A stretch of 64,000 bases of DNA from Tanypteryx hageni (taxonomy: Eukaryota; Arthropoda; Insecta; Odonata; Petaluridae). The stretch lies in assembly GCA_028673005.1 (NCBI GenBank), contig CM054116.1, forward strand, positions 66,105,211 to 66,169,210, written 5' to 3'. Both the position numbers and the translations under genes were made by a program. The notes under the pieces were generated by a model. It was not told the DNA's origin and did no database searches. It worked only from the letters and a program-made list of their open reading frames with translations. Positions 36,236-46,514 of this stretch are shown piece by piece (the first letter of the stretch is position 1; each line of letters starts with the position of its first letter).

Positions 36236-36303
36236 TTCGAGGGGTTTGAACCCCCGAACTTTGCAATAGAAAGCCGACACGCTAACCACTACACCACCAG
36301 TGC
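36236..36303 (-). repeat. tRNA-like sequence at the 5' end of the LINE
   Basis: On the minus strand it reads ggtgtagtggttagcg (A-box-like) and later ggggttcaaacccc (B box GGTTCAAACCC, with a perfect T-arm stem). The anticodon arm pairs poorly, so it is not a good tRNA gene. It may be a SINE head or a captured pol III promoter upstream of the LINE. Confidence 0.5.

Positions 36304-36305
<2 letters not shown>

Positions 36306-36374
<69 letters not shown>
36306..36374. repeat. (TA)n microsatellite
   Basis: About 69 bp of TA beyond the 5' end of the LINE/tRNA-like unit. Confidence 0.9.
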
Positions 36375-36375
<1 letters not shown>

Positions 36376-36545
36376 GTGGAGACTGTTACAAAACTTTTTA
36401 GTGTGCCTTCTGTGTACATACCTATTTACGTATTAGGTAGATGCTCCCGGGCCTGACACCCGGTATAGAAATATTTCAATCACTCGTGCACTCCCGCATC
36501 ACGATGATATACGAATATATGCGCTCCAGATCTACGTCCGAGGCG

Positions 36546-37647
36546 TAGGGCCGTCCCTAGGGTACGGCGAATCGGGGCGCTCGCCCCGGGCCCCGCTCTA
36601 AGCAGCAAGATGAAGAGTGCTGCTAAGCGTGGACGACACTCATGGTGTTCGGCTGAAACGTCATTTGAAACTGTATAGCTACTTCTTTGTCATCGTAGAT
36701 CAGGCTCTCATGTCGCTGACAACGCGTTTCGAACAAATGCAAGAGTACGCAGGTAATTTCGGCTTCCTATAGGATTTCAAAAACTTGGAGAATTAACAGA
36801 AGACGAAATGAAAAGAGAAACATCGTTTAAATTTCTACAACATATTCAGTGATAAAGATTCACAGGACATCGACAGTACAGACCTTTTCTTAGAATTGCG
36901 TGTGCTTCGACAGTTGATCCTCCAAGGAACGAAAAGTGCTTTTGAAATCATCAAGTTTCTCAAGTCATTAAATGGTTCCTTCCAAATTACAGAGATAGCG
37001 TATAGGATTCCGATCACAGTGGCATCAGCGGAGCGAAGTTTTTCGAAACTTAAAATAATAAAAAACTATCTTAGGATAGCAATGTCCCAAGAGAGATTGA
37101 CTGAATTGGCTATACTGTCTATCGAGAGAGAAATAGCCTCAGATTTGAATTACAATGATCTGATGGCAAAGTTCGCTGCAAGAAAGTTGAAATTCTGAAA
37201 GTAGATAGAGCAATAAACAGTGAGCTTTTATTCTACTTTAGTATTAAGTCGACCTCGCGTATTGTATGTTGCCATTCATTTGATATTTCTGTATGTTTCG
37301 ATTCATATCCAAATTGCAGGTATACAAGCAGTTTTCCAGAGCCATTTGCAAAAGAATAATGAGCATAGATCATTATGAATCAGGCGTAAATGATCAAATT
37401 ACTGTTGGTTTTCCTAACGAAGGACTTGTTTTTGTTCTTGAACTCCAGAAGCGATTCCTCAGTTTTAAAAACACAGTAAAAATATATGTATATGTAAATT
37501 ATACAATAATATATACATATTTAAAAATATACAATATTTTTGCAATTATTTTTAGTGCGTGAATTATACCTTGATGATTTTAGATTGTTAAGGGGTGCCG
37601 CAAATGCTGATCGCCCCGGGCCACGCACCCCCCTAGGGACGGCCCTG
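36546..37647 (+). mobile_element. hAT transposon, internally deleted, with 8-bp target duplications
   Basis: Terminal inverted repeats TAGGGCCGTCCCTAGGG at 36546 and its complement ending CCCTAGGGACGGCCCTG at 37647. Flanking 8-bp duplications are CCGAGGCG (36538-36545) and CCGAAGCG (37648-37655), one mismatch. The size, 1.1 kb, is far below a full hAT element, and only the C-terminal part of the transposase remains. Confidence 0.85.
36628..37198 (+). pseudogene. hAT transposase remnant with C-terminal dimerisation domain
   Basis: The readable parts, with stops between them, include RFEQMQEYAGNFGFL near 36730 and an open block to 37198 containing ITVASAERSFSKLKIIKNYL, the conserved hAT C-terminal dimerisation motif, and ending AARKLKF. 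The catalytic core is missing. It looks like a ZMYM1/TTF-type hAT family member. It cannot act on its own. Confidence 0.75.
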
Positions 37648-37655
37648 CCGAAGCG

Positions 37656-38605
37656 TACCTGTCAAGGCCTGGCGGCAGTGGAGTCTGAACGGCGCTGATT
37701 GGGGAATCGAAATGCGAAAATTGCAATGCATAAAGTGTTGCAAGTTGTAAAAATAATTTTGTAATATTGTAACGTTTCTTCAACCTTGATAGCAGTTTAT
37801 TTTTGACGGATTTTGAAATTAAAAAGATTGTATTATGATTATAATAAGATAAGAGACAGTAATAAATTGGTATGTTTGTATTTGTATAATATTATAAAGA
37901 AATTAGAACATGTTTAATTACTATTACGTACAGTGACTCTTGGCGCATGTAACGCATTCTATATTTTTCAATATTATTTATTTATCCATTATCATCTAGA
38001 GTAGGGTGACCAGGCATCCCGGCTTCTCGGGATTTGTCCTGGTTTTCAGAGTTTGGTCCCGGTGTCCGGAATTTTTTTTTCGGAACGCATAAATGTCCCG
38101 GTTTTTTTCTTGTGAGCGTGAGGCGTAACGCGTAAGATGTAATCGATAAAAGTATGAATAGTGGTGCTAAAAATTAAATTTAAACTATTAGTGATAATCT
38201 TTGAAGGAGGCTGGGAGGGCGCCTTGGAGGTTCTGAGCCACACTCGGAAAGATGTAACGCGCGAGGAACGTGAGAAAATCGCTCTGGATGTGTGCTGCAA
38301 GCAAGATTAAAATTGGATGACCTTATGGGCTCATTGTTGCTTTAGTCTTCAAGCGGAGACCAATCGTAACCCCTGTCTGTGAGAATGCTTATTGTTCTCT
38401 GGTCTGCGTCTTGAGTCTCACTCATAACACAAACATGCACCGACCCCTGTTATTAATTTTCTGGCATTTGGGCATCTGCGTTTCAGTTTTGGACTTCCTT
38501 TGATTGATCATATGTAGGGTATGGATTTTTCGGGTTAAAAAAAATTAATTCGGAGGTAAAATATCGGGTTTTATTATTTTCCTTTCCATTCGGGTTAAAA
38601 TCGGG
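37656..38605. other. repeat-rich spacer
   Basis: No gene. gtagggtgaccaggcatccc at about 38003 resembles a hAT terminal repeat, but no partner was found. From about 38516 the words cgggttaaaa and atcgggt recur and continue beyond the mariner element (40620-40680, 41175-41230), so the mariner probably landed inside an older repeat. Confidence 0.35.
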
Positions 38606-38607
38606 TA

Positions 38608-40605
38608 TACGGGTGTTCGGAAATTCCACCGACAAACTTCTAGGGGTAGTAGTGTGGTCCAAGGTGAGTACAGAAAAATTAGTCGGAGGTGTTTCCGTTG
38701 CTTCGTTACTGAGATATGGATCTATGAACTTTGGACCGAAACGCCTGCAACCTCCGCGCGCAGCTCTCGAAGTGGCAACGCTGGCCAGACGCGGACACCA
38801 CTAATACTTCGGAATGTTGACACTCGGCGCTACTTTCACGGATGGTCTTGCCGTACGTGAACAGCGCATCATTCTGTCAGCAGTGTGTTGTATGAGACCT
38901 CGTCAGGTTTGATTGATTACTTTCGTTTACGGCTACACCTGGCGCATTTCAGTGCAGAAGAACACTTTCTACTGTGTTTACAATTGTGACTGTAGCATGG
39001 GTGACTTTACCTGGGATCAAATGGCTGACATGCACCTGATGTATGGTGTAGCCAGAGAGAATGGTAGGGAAGCTCGACGACTCTACCGAGACCATTTCCA
39101 TACCGGCGACTTCCACATCACACCACATTTGCCTCGATTGACAGGCGGCTCAGGGAGACTGGCACATTCCAAATTAACAGGCATGACGCTGGGAGAATGA
39201 GATCGTTGCGTTCTCCACGTTTAGAGGAGGACGTCCTGCACATGGTCGCCGACAAGCCGTCCACTAGCACTCGCCGAGTCGCCAATGCTATGAACGCCAG
39301 TCACTCTGTTGTTTGGGAGGTTTTGCACGAAGAACAGTTGTATCCATACCACAGGCAGAAAGTTCAGGCAATGGGTCGAGCGGATTACCCAAGGCAACAG
39401 GAGTCCGTGCAATGGTTTCTTCAACGTTGCATTGAAGATCCCCAGTTTATCAACGCCGTACTCTTCGCTGATGAGACGTCTTTCACCCAAGAACGCATTT
39501 TAAACTGTCAAAACAGCCATTTTTGGGCCGAAGAGAATCCGCATGAGACATTCGAACGTGGGTATTAGCAGCGATTCTCAATCAATGTGTGGTGTGGCAC
39601 TGTGAATGATTTCCTGTTAGGCTCACATGTTCTTCCTGCTCGATTGAAAGGTCCTCAATAAAGGCAGTTTCTGGAGGAATCATTGCCCGGTTTGTTGAAG
39701 GATGTGCCACTTGGTGTTCGGCAACGAATGTGGTTATGCAGGACGGAGCCCCTGCTCATTTCAGTTTGACGGTAAGAGAACAACTTAATGCTGCCTTCCC
39801 ATTCAAGTGGATCGGCCGCGGTAGTGCTATTCCCTGGCCTCCCCGATCACCAGACCTTAATCCGCTGGATTTCTTTGTCTGGGGAACTTTAAGGAGTGTC
39901 ATGTATGAATCCCACATTGACCGGGTGGAGAATCTTTTTCCTAGGATACAGAGAGCATGTGACGAAGTTCGACGGACTCCAGGCTTTTTCCAACGGGTGC
40001 AGCAGTCCTTGTTGCGTCGTTGTAATTTGTGCAATGAAGTGGGTGGGCGCCACTTCGAACATTTGCTTTAATTCATTTTGTTGTTTCTGATGTTTTATGC
40101 TTTTGTTTCATCATTTCATGAATGAAAACTCATATCGCGTTTTTATCACAACTTCTATTTAACATCATGCCTCGTACTAATGCTCGATAATCCGGCCATG
40201 TAACTTTTTATGTCAGTATCTCAGTATCGAAGCGACGCGACGCCGATGGCCCGCTGTCCGATGTTGCCGCTTCGAGAACTGCGCGCGGAAGGTAGCCGTA
40301 CTCGTAGACGTTTTGGTATGAAACTTTTAGGTTCGTATGTAATTAAAGAAGGGACGGGAACACCTCCGACTGATTTTACTGTCATCATTACGAATTATTG
40401 GGAGCCTGCGTGTATGTTCTGCTGTTGCCGCTTCGAGAGCTGCGCGTGGAAGATAGCCTACTCGCAGGCGTTTCGGTACAAACTTCTTCGGTCCATATCT
40501 GAGTAACGAAACAACGGCGACACTTCCGACCAATTTTTCTGTACTCACCTTGGGCCCCACTATTATCCCTAGAAGTTTGTCGGCGGGATTTTCGAACACC
40601 CTGTA
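38608..40605 (+). mobile_element. Tc1/mariner-type element with long terminal inverted repeats
   Basis: 2.0 kb bounded by TA (38606-38607 and 40606-40607). The left end TACGGGTGTTCG and the reverse complement of the right end TACAGGGTGTTCG begin inverted repeats of roughly 150-200 bp (shared words include CCGACAAACTTCTAGGG and CAAGGTGAGTACAGAAAAATT). Just inside the right repeat, about 40270-40400 is a second imperfect copy of the subterminal sequence. The internal gene is dead (next entry). Confidence 0.85.
38997..40071 (+). pseudogene. DUF4817/DDE transposase, broken
   Basis: The N-terminal block starts MGDFTWDQMADMHLMYGV, a DUF4817-like helix-turn-helix region common in insect mariner-like proteins. 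The middle block (39197-39568) has STSTRRVANAM, HPY-like LYPYHRQ and LLFADETSF-type first catalytic Asp (VLFADETSF). The last block (39730-40071) has MQDGAPAHFS and SPDLNPLDFFVWG (second and third Asp, about 36 residues apart by hand count) and ends GGRHFEHLL. Frame breaks near 39197, stops near 39566 and 39659, and a shift before 39730 inactivate it. The end of the protein is intact. Confidence 0.85.
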
Positions 40606-41342
40606 TAAGTTACAGATTTTTCGAGGTTTTAAAAAAAGTTCAATCTCGGGTAATTTTCGGGTTTTATTATTTTGTAATACGGATAAAATTGTTTTAAAAT
40701 AAAAATCTTGTTTAAAAATTTAAAAGTTTTATCAACTTTTTACAATACCTTAAAGTATGGTTGCGAGTGTGATGTTTTGTGTTAAACGCCTCCAGGTGGA
40801 GAGGAACAACTCGCAGGCTGCACAAATATCTTAATTCCCGTTGGACTTCTTTCGAACACACCAGATATTACTGAAATAATTTTCCTTTCGTATTGTTTTC
40901 AACTAATAGACACTTGGGCTCATTTTTCCTTAGATCAAAAATCTAACAGATCTAAGGCGCGTCCTTGACTATTCGTGGCGCGAGCAAACCAAGGAGATTA
41001 AGATTGTGTTACAAAGTAAGCTTACGAATGAATTGTTTGCAAAGAGAATAAACAAACTGATCGCGAACATCTCGGACTGCACTCAAGTGCTGGGGAGCCT
41101 ACAAGCGCCCGAATAGAAATGCTGTGACCAAATAATAAAAAAATTGCTTAAAGAAAACTAATAGGTAATTTCGCGTTTTTTCGGGTTTTACCCGAAATTT
41201 TAAAAGGGCAATCGGAGGGTAAAAAATCCGGTAAAAATGCAATGCATTGACTTGTGCGGCAGCAGGCGATAGCGAGTTCTTGTTCTCTGGAAAATAATTT
41301 TTCCTGCTAAATAAATGGTTGTTATTTGAAATTCTACTTGAT
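40606..41342. other. older repeat flanking the mariner element
   Basis: AT-rich text with cgggttttattatttt and ttttcgggttttacccg words matching 38516-38600. No coding frame is supported. Confidence 0.35.
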
Positions 41343-42463
41343 CAGCGGTTCTCAACCTCTTTCGGTAATATACCCCTTTTTAATTTTCAACACTGCCCCT
41401 CCCCCTCTTCCTACTTGAATTCTATGACCAAAGTTTTCTTATAAAACAAAATAACTATTATGACATTTAATGAAATATATTTTAACCTCATTTTCAAATA
41501 TCACTTTTGTAATTTATTGAGATGATTTATTAATTTATTTACCATATATATCGGACTATAAGGCACTTCGGGCTATAAGAGGCACCAAGGCTATGAATTT
41601 AAAAATTTAAGAAACAGAATATCATTGTTTTTTTACAATGGGGTAGATTTAACGGGGTCTTGGTGTTATTTCCTAAGCACTTGTGTTACGATGTAACTTT
41701 CACAATCTTCAAATAGCGCGCCATATTCACTGCCTTCACTTGCCTTGCTCATACTACGTTTCCTAAAAAAATAACAAAAAAAGGGGAATAACAATAGTAT
41801 CTACAATTTGTAAGGCTAAACAATCAATGCGCAGTTATACATGAGACGTAAAATGTTACTTACATTATAGTTATAGCCGTAGGGGTTACTTGTCTTTGGT
41901 TATAGCCAACTGCTTCGGCCGTTACTTCGCAGAAATCCATATTTCAAAAGGAATGTAACTTGCTATTGTGAAATTATACCAAGTTACATTATTTGAATTA
42001 CTTACATTAGAGCGATTTTTTCACCTGTTTTCCAGACATGCGCGGTCGAATTTTGGTCACTGCAAGGATGAGATCGTGTTCGGAGGTCAGACGATTGCGG
42101 TTCCGCGCCTTTATAGTTGTCAAAGTCGAGAATCCTTTCTCAGCATTGGTTAGCCTCTATTTAATTGAATTCCACCCGTCAAATCGAAGGACAATGAAAT
42201 AAATCGGCGATTTGTCTCACCCTTTCCTCGTATTCGCCACCTCATCCCACAATGTTAAAACTTTGTATTCAAAGAACGTCTTGTGTACTGATACTCACTC
42301 ACTGTACACCCATTTAAAGCTATTTATTTTTTACTTCCCCCTTCCCTCCCAAAAATGTCCTCGGGTCTGCATCGACGCATTGTCAGCAACATTGTCACTC
42401 TATACCCCCTGGAATAAATGTTGTACCCCCAGAGGTACATGTACCTCCGGTTGAGAACCGCTG
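41343..42463. mobile_element. non-autonomous hAT-type element
   Basis: Starts CAGCGGTTCTCAACCTC and ends with the complement (GGTTGAGAACCGCTG at 42463). These are Charlie-like hAT termini. Flanks TACTTGAT (41335-41342) and CACTAGAT (42464-42471) match at 6 of 8 positions, consistent with a decayed target duplication. No transposase frame was found. Inside, 41550-41592 (cggactataaggcac...) looks like the end of another nested element. Confidence 0.7.
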
Positions 42464-43031
42464 CACTAGATCATCAGTTTTGCGAATTTATTAGAATAAA
42501 AACGTGTACTATTTAAATCCGGTATCGGACCTACGGTGGGCATTTAAAACCGTGCCATAAAGCGCATGCCGCATATTCAGTGAAGTGATTAAGAAAAGGG
42601 ATCGGGAAACTACTCGACATCAGTAAGTACACTTCCAAAATTATCGAGTAATCATAAATCTCTGCAAATAATATTAGTGTGTTATTTAAAATATACCACT
42701 TTTTTCGTTATAGTCTCGCGCCGAGTTAACAAGTGTTCAAGTGTTGTTCAAGTTTATCGCACTAGATGTTCAATAGCTTTATTTTTTACAGGTATGTAAA
42801 TATCTTGTGTGTTATGATCGTTATTGATAATCAAATTAGTACAGATATTTCCATTCACAAATAAAGTTTATCATAATTTTTTATAAACTTTAAGTCCAAG
42901 TTTATATTAATTTATCAAAATTCTTTTGAATCTGATGGTCGAAAATATTGCGTATTTTGTACATGAGCTGCCGAATATTGCGATTTTTTTATTTTGATCG
43001 GCAATAATTTATACAGAACTCCTCAGTAAAA
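42464..43031. other. no gene recognised
   Basis: AT-rich DNA between the hAT-type element and the next hAT relic. It may contain the 5' part of that relic. No motif is clear enough to call. Confidence 0.35.
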
Positions 43032-44420
43032 ATGCCGAAGAGAAAATGTACCTTTAATGAAGTTTTTTTGTAATGGAGATTTATCAAGAAAGGAAGAGTG
43101 TGGAGTGTAAAGTGTGCAACTGCTATATAAACATTGGTCACGGCGGGAAATCTGACGTAAACGACCAAATTAATACAGAAAATCATAAAGTCAAATCAAC
43201 TTGCGTTAGAAATGCTAGCGCATCACAAAATATTACGCAGTACTTTCATGTGAAAAATTCAATGGAGGATCATCTTACTGTAGCAAGTGAGTTGACAATG
43301 ACCTATCACATTGTTAAACATCATCATTCCTTTCGATCAGCTACTTGTAACAATAAACTCTTTAAGACATTTTTTGTGACTCTGAAATAGCCAGTAAATA
43401 TTCTTGCGGACGAAGTAAAACTGCAGCTCTCACTAAAAATGTTATCGGGTTATTTTGTAGAAACGAATTATTGATAGAATTAAAAAAGTCAAAGTATTAT
43501 GGAATATCCACCGATGCTAGTATTTACAAATTGGAAAATATTTTTCCCTTAGTTGTTCATTATTTTTGCAATAAAAAGGAATTCAGATTGAAATATTTTA
43601 AATTGAATCGCTACCTAATGAAACATCAGATACCATTGTCGATTTCATCATTAGCACATTTTACGAGTATGGGGTCTGTTCAATGGGGCTTGTGCGAGAA
43701 GGCGGGCCTCGGGAGCGTACCCGAGCACCGTAGGGAGAGGGATCCGACGGTGTGGTTTGAGTGTTATACTAGGTGACGAGGATAAAGAAACAAGACAATG
43801 AGACAACGATCAATATTGAGGAGATCGCACAAATCGACACTCAGTTCTTCGGAAGGGACGTTAACCAGTTGCCCCCCTGGTGTATTTCGCAAAAGTAGGC
43901 TAATGCCGGCACCGGGTTTCTCTCCTCCCTTCTCTTAAGAATACAATGACTTAGGACCGAGTGCGGCTTCACAGCCTGCCGTGGTGCCTAAAACATGCCG
44001 CTGGGCAAAACATAAGTAATGATTAAACTCACTACTGACAGCTTAATAGCCAAGATGGAAAGCTGATTGAGGAAGCCGGTAATGACCGGCTTCCACCAAA
44101 CCTGCATCCACCGTGGGGTCAGTCGGCCGAAAGCGAACGATTCCGGGGCGAGTCCCTGCTTCCCACGGATACGTTTTATAGTGAAACAATAAAGAGCATT
44201 AAAGACCTATTAAGAGTGGATATTTATTGCCCGGGAAACAACACAGGGTCGATCTAAAAAAATGCATTGCTTATGGAGCAGATAACGCAAACACATATTT
44301 TGAGGGACTGTTGAGAAAAGGCAAAAACATTGTCTTTTATAAATTACGCGAAAAATGAATAGCAATTTACTGGACGTTGGATGTTCAGCGCATATTTTGC
44401 ATAACGCTATGCCTTTATTT
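43032..44420 (+). pseudogene. hAT transposase relic, split by a SINE
   Basis: Starts MPKRKCTFNE, as in many insect hAT-type proteins. A zinc-finger block (CKVCNCYINIGHGG...NTENH) follows after a frame break near 43070, then ITQYFHVKN. A further frame continues from 43384 (SCGRSKTAALTKNVIGLF, then KKSKYYGISTDAS). The frame is lost near 43672 and resumes after about 44190 with YGADNANTYFEGLLRKGKN and DVGCSAHILHNA (44250-44400), motifs of the hAT catalytic region. So one gene is interrupted by about 500 bp of SINE and by frameshifts. Confidence 0.65.
43672..44190 (+). repeat. SINE or composite repeat inserted in the hAT relic
   Basis: Contains ttcttcggaagggacgttaa and aggctaatgccggcaccggg, shared with 29343-29590. 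Beyond about 44000 a different stretch follows with a perfect 10-bp hairpin (GGAAGCCGGT, loop aatg, ACCGGCTTCC at 44071-44094). The hAT frame is open on both sides but not within. The exact ends are uncertain. Confidence 0.5.
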
Positions 44421-44976
44421 ATTCTTTATTTATTTCTTCCTCCGTTTCCTTGGCTCGACCCCCTCTACATTACAACATAATAAATATTTTTAAAAACTAA
44501 TTTATATAGTTTCCTTAAAAGATATTCTAAATATATATAAATTTATGTTTGCCTAGAGGCCCAGCGAGACCCCCCGATAAGCTTATCGACGGTCGAGGTA
44601 TTGTGTTTACACCTTAGTGCTTGACCCAGAAATACAGAATAATCTGTAGCAATGAAGAATTGAAGAGTGCAATTGAGTTGTGAAATTCAATTTCAAGGTG
44701 AGTAAACTTATGAAATGTTTACTGCAAGAATTTGATAGTTGAATTTGGTGTTTTGTGTTTACGTACCTACTTGAATTTTATGCTGGCATTTTAAACTAAG
44801 AATCAGTTTTGAGTTGAACGAAATGTAAAAAAACATATGTGGGTGTTATTGGGAACACTGCACACCGAGGATTGTACCATTCCTCTGATTACTTCAAGGA
44901 AAGTTTTGTGTTTGTGAAGTTAGGTTCCTTGAGTTTACTTACAATACGTCTCACCATTTATTATTTCTTTGGCAAG
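44421..44976. other. region upstream of the HARBI1-like gene
   Basis: No gene is recognised. Contains the perfect palindrome CGATAAGCTTATCG at 44575-44588. It may hold the 5' end and terminal repeat of the outer Harbinger element, which I could not define. Confidence 0.35.
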
Positions 44977-45064
44977 ATGGCCCTCAACTTTCTGGCTTTG
45001 GAATTAATGATTCTCCAAGAGAGAGTGAATCATGTTGATCGCCGTCTGCATAGGAGGACTCTAA

Positions 45065-46514
45065 GGCTGCGTCCATGCTGACGCTCATCGCTCAGCGACG
45101 AGAGCAGAGATACCAGCAGTGAGCCTAGCGCATAGCTGCGATGAGCGCTGTCTACGGCCATGCTAGAGAGGAGCATACTCGATCACAGCTTCGCCGATAG
45201 TCGCCGGTATCTTCTGCGTGAACCAAGTTTTGCGTTGCGTATTTTAGCGATAGAAAACGGGAGATCTTTTTCAGTGCATCCTATAAATGAAAAAAGGAAT
45301 AGTCTCGGCGAATTTCTCCACCTTTTTCCTGAACTAAAGAAGCATCCAAAAAAATTCCAGGAATATTTAAGGATCTCTGTCTCCACTTTCGAAAACATTT
45401 TAGGGAAATTGTCGCCTAAAGTCGTTTGTAAGTGGAGTAATTGTGTCAAACAGGATCTAATGCTTCTTTCACCTATGTTTTCGTAGGAGATGAGGCCTAT
45501 CCATTAATAAGTAATTTATTAAAACCATATCCTAGAGCTGATCTCACTGTAGAATGTGAATACTTCAATCAGAGATTATCGAGAGACAGAAGATGCGTTG
45601 AATGTCGTTTGGCATAATAACTTCTAAGTTCAGAATTCTTTGGAAGCCAATTGAAACATCGCCTGAAAATGCAGATAAAATTATCAAGGCTATTTGTGTC
45701 CTCCACAACACAATTATTGACATGGAAGGTTTGTCAGCGAACCTCGACTGAGTCGCAGAAATTTATCGGTGTTATAAGGTCTGCAGAAGCTCCAGAAAGA
45801 CATACTATATTTCTTTGTATAACTGTGCTTTTTTCTATTTAAGCTGTTATTTCATTTCGTATATGACATTAGCTCATGTATGAAACACTAATATCAATTT
45901 TGTAAAGTGAATACTCAAAATGTGTCTGAAAGTATTTCAAATCTCTCAGTTCATTTCTCATCAGTAAATAATATATAATACTATATTATAAAACTGCAAA
46001 CATTGCCCATTACAGTTATTTCTCACTTGCAGTCCCCATTTCATTTGCTATTTCGTTCCATGCTTTGTCAAGCATGAAACGATTGTGGTGGTTAGGATCG
46101 TCCTGTTTCCACAAAAGCGATCGCGATGACACAGGATTTATTAATTTGTCAACTTCCATTCTAAAAGAAATAAACTGTTAAATATAAAATACCAATAAAA
46201 AATTAGATGTAATTATGCATTTTATACGTATTGCAAATATATTTCTACTTACCTGAAATGTTTAACTGGAGGCGTTCTTTCCTACAGTGCTTAACGTGTT
46301 TTCACCTTTAATGTTTGCGCGCGCGCGTCTCGACTATCAGCGCTTACTAGCTGAGAAAACAAATTTAAATGTCATCGCAGCTATCATCGCTGGTCAGCAG
46401 CTATGAGCGCCGCTTGAGTATGGACGCCCCCATTTAAAACAATGTATTCATTTTACAAGCGCAGCTCTGAGCTAGGCTATGAGCTAAGCTGTGAGCGTCA
46501 GCATGGACGCAGCC
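45065..46514 (+). mobile_element. PIF/Harbinger element nested in the HARBI1-like gene
   Basis: Perfect terminal inverted repeats of 23 bp begin GGCTGCGTCCATGCTGACGC at 45065, with the complement ending at 46514. Target duplication TAA at 45062-45064 and 46515-46517, the TWA type of PIF/Harbinger. 1450 bp long, with a broken transposase inside. Clean ends imply a fairly recent insertion. Confidence 0.9.
45250..45720 (+). pseudogene. internally deleted Harbinger transposase
   Basis: The N-terminal block contains FQEYLRISVSTFENILGKL. It then jumps, with a frame break near 45480, to VGDEAYPLISNLLKPYPR, FNQRLSRDRRCVE, and after stops SKFRILWKPIETSPENADK and ICVLHNTIIDMEG. The segment with the first two catalytic Asp residues is missing, so it is a deletion derivative that depended on another source of transposase. 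Confidence 0.8.

Larger units (their letters stand above)
33034..36303 (-). mobile_element. RTE-clade LINE, apparently full length, in a (TA)n context
   Basis: A non-LTR retrotransposon reading right to left. One long ORF (33077-36073) is followed by a short 3' UTR and an (ATG)n tail (cat repeats at 33034-33048), as is usual for RTE elements, which end in short repeats rather than poly(A). Both ends abut (TA)n tracts. A tRNA-like stretch (36236-36303) lies at the 5' end, within the same (TA)n boundaries. The uninterrupted ORF suggests recent insertion. Confidence 0.85.

Noticed and set aside
44575..44605. Resemblance to a cloning-vector polylinker (aagcttatcgacggtcgagg)
   Set aside because: Only partial similarity. 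The flanks are ordinary genomic DNA and no further vector sequence was seen. A screen against UniVec would settle it.
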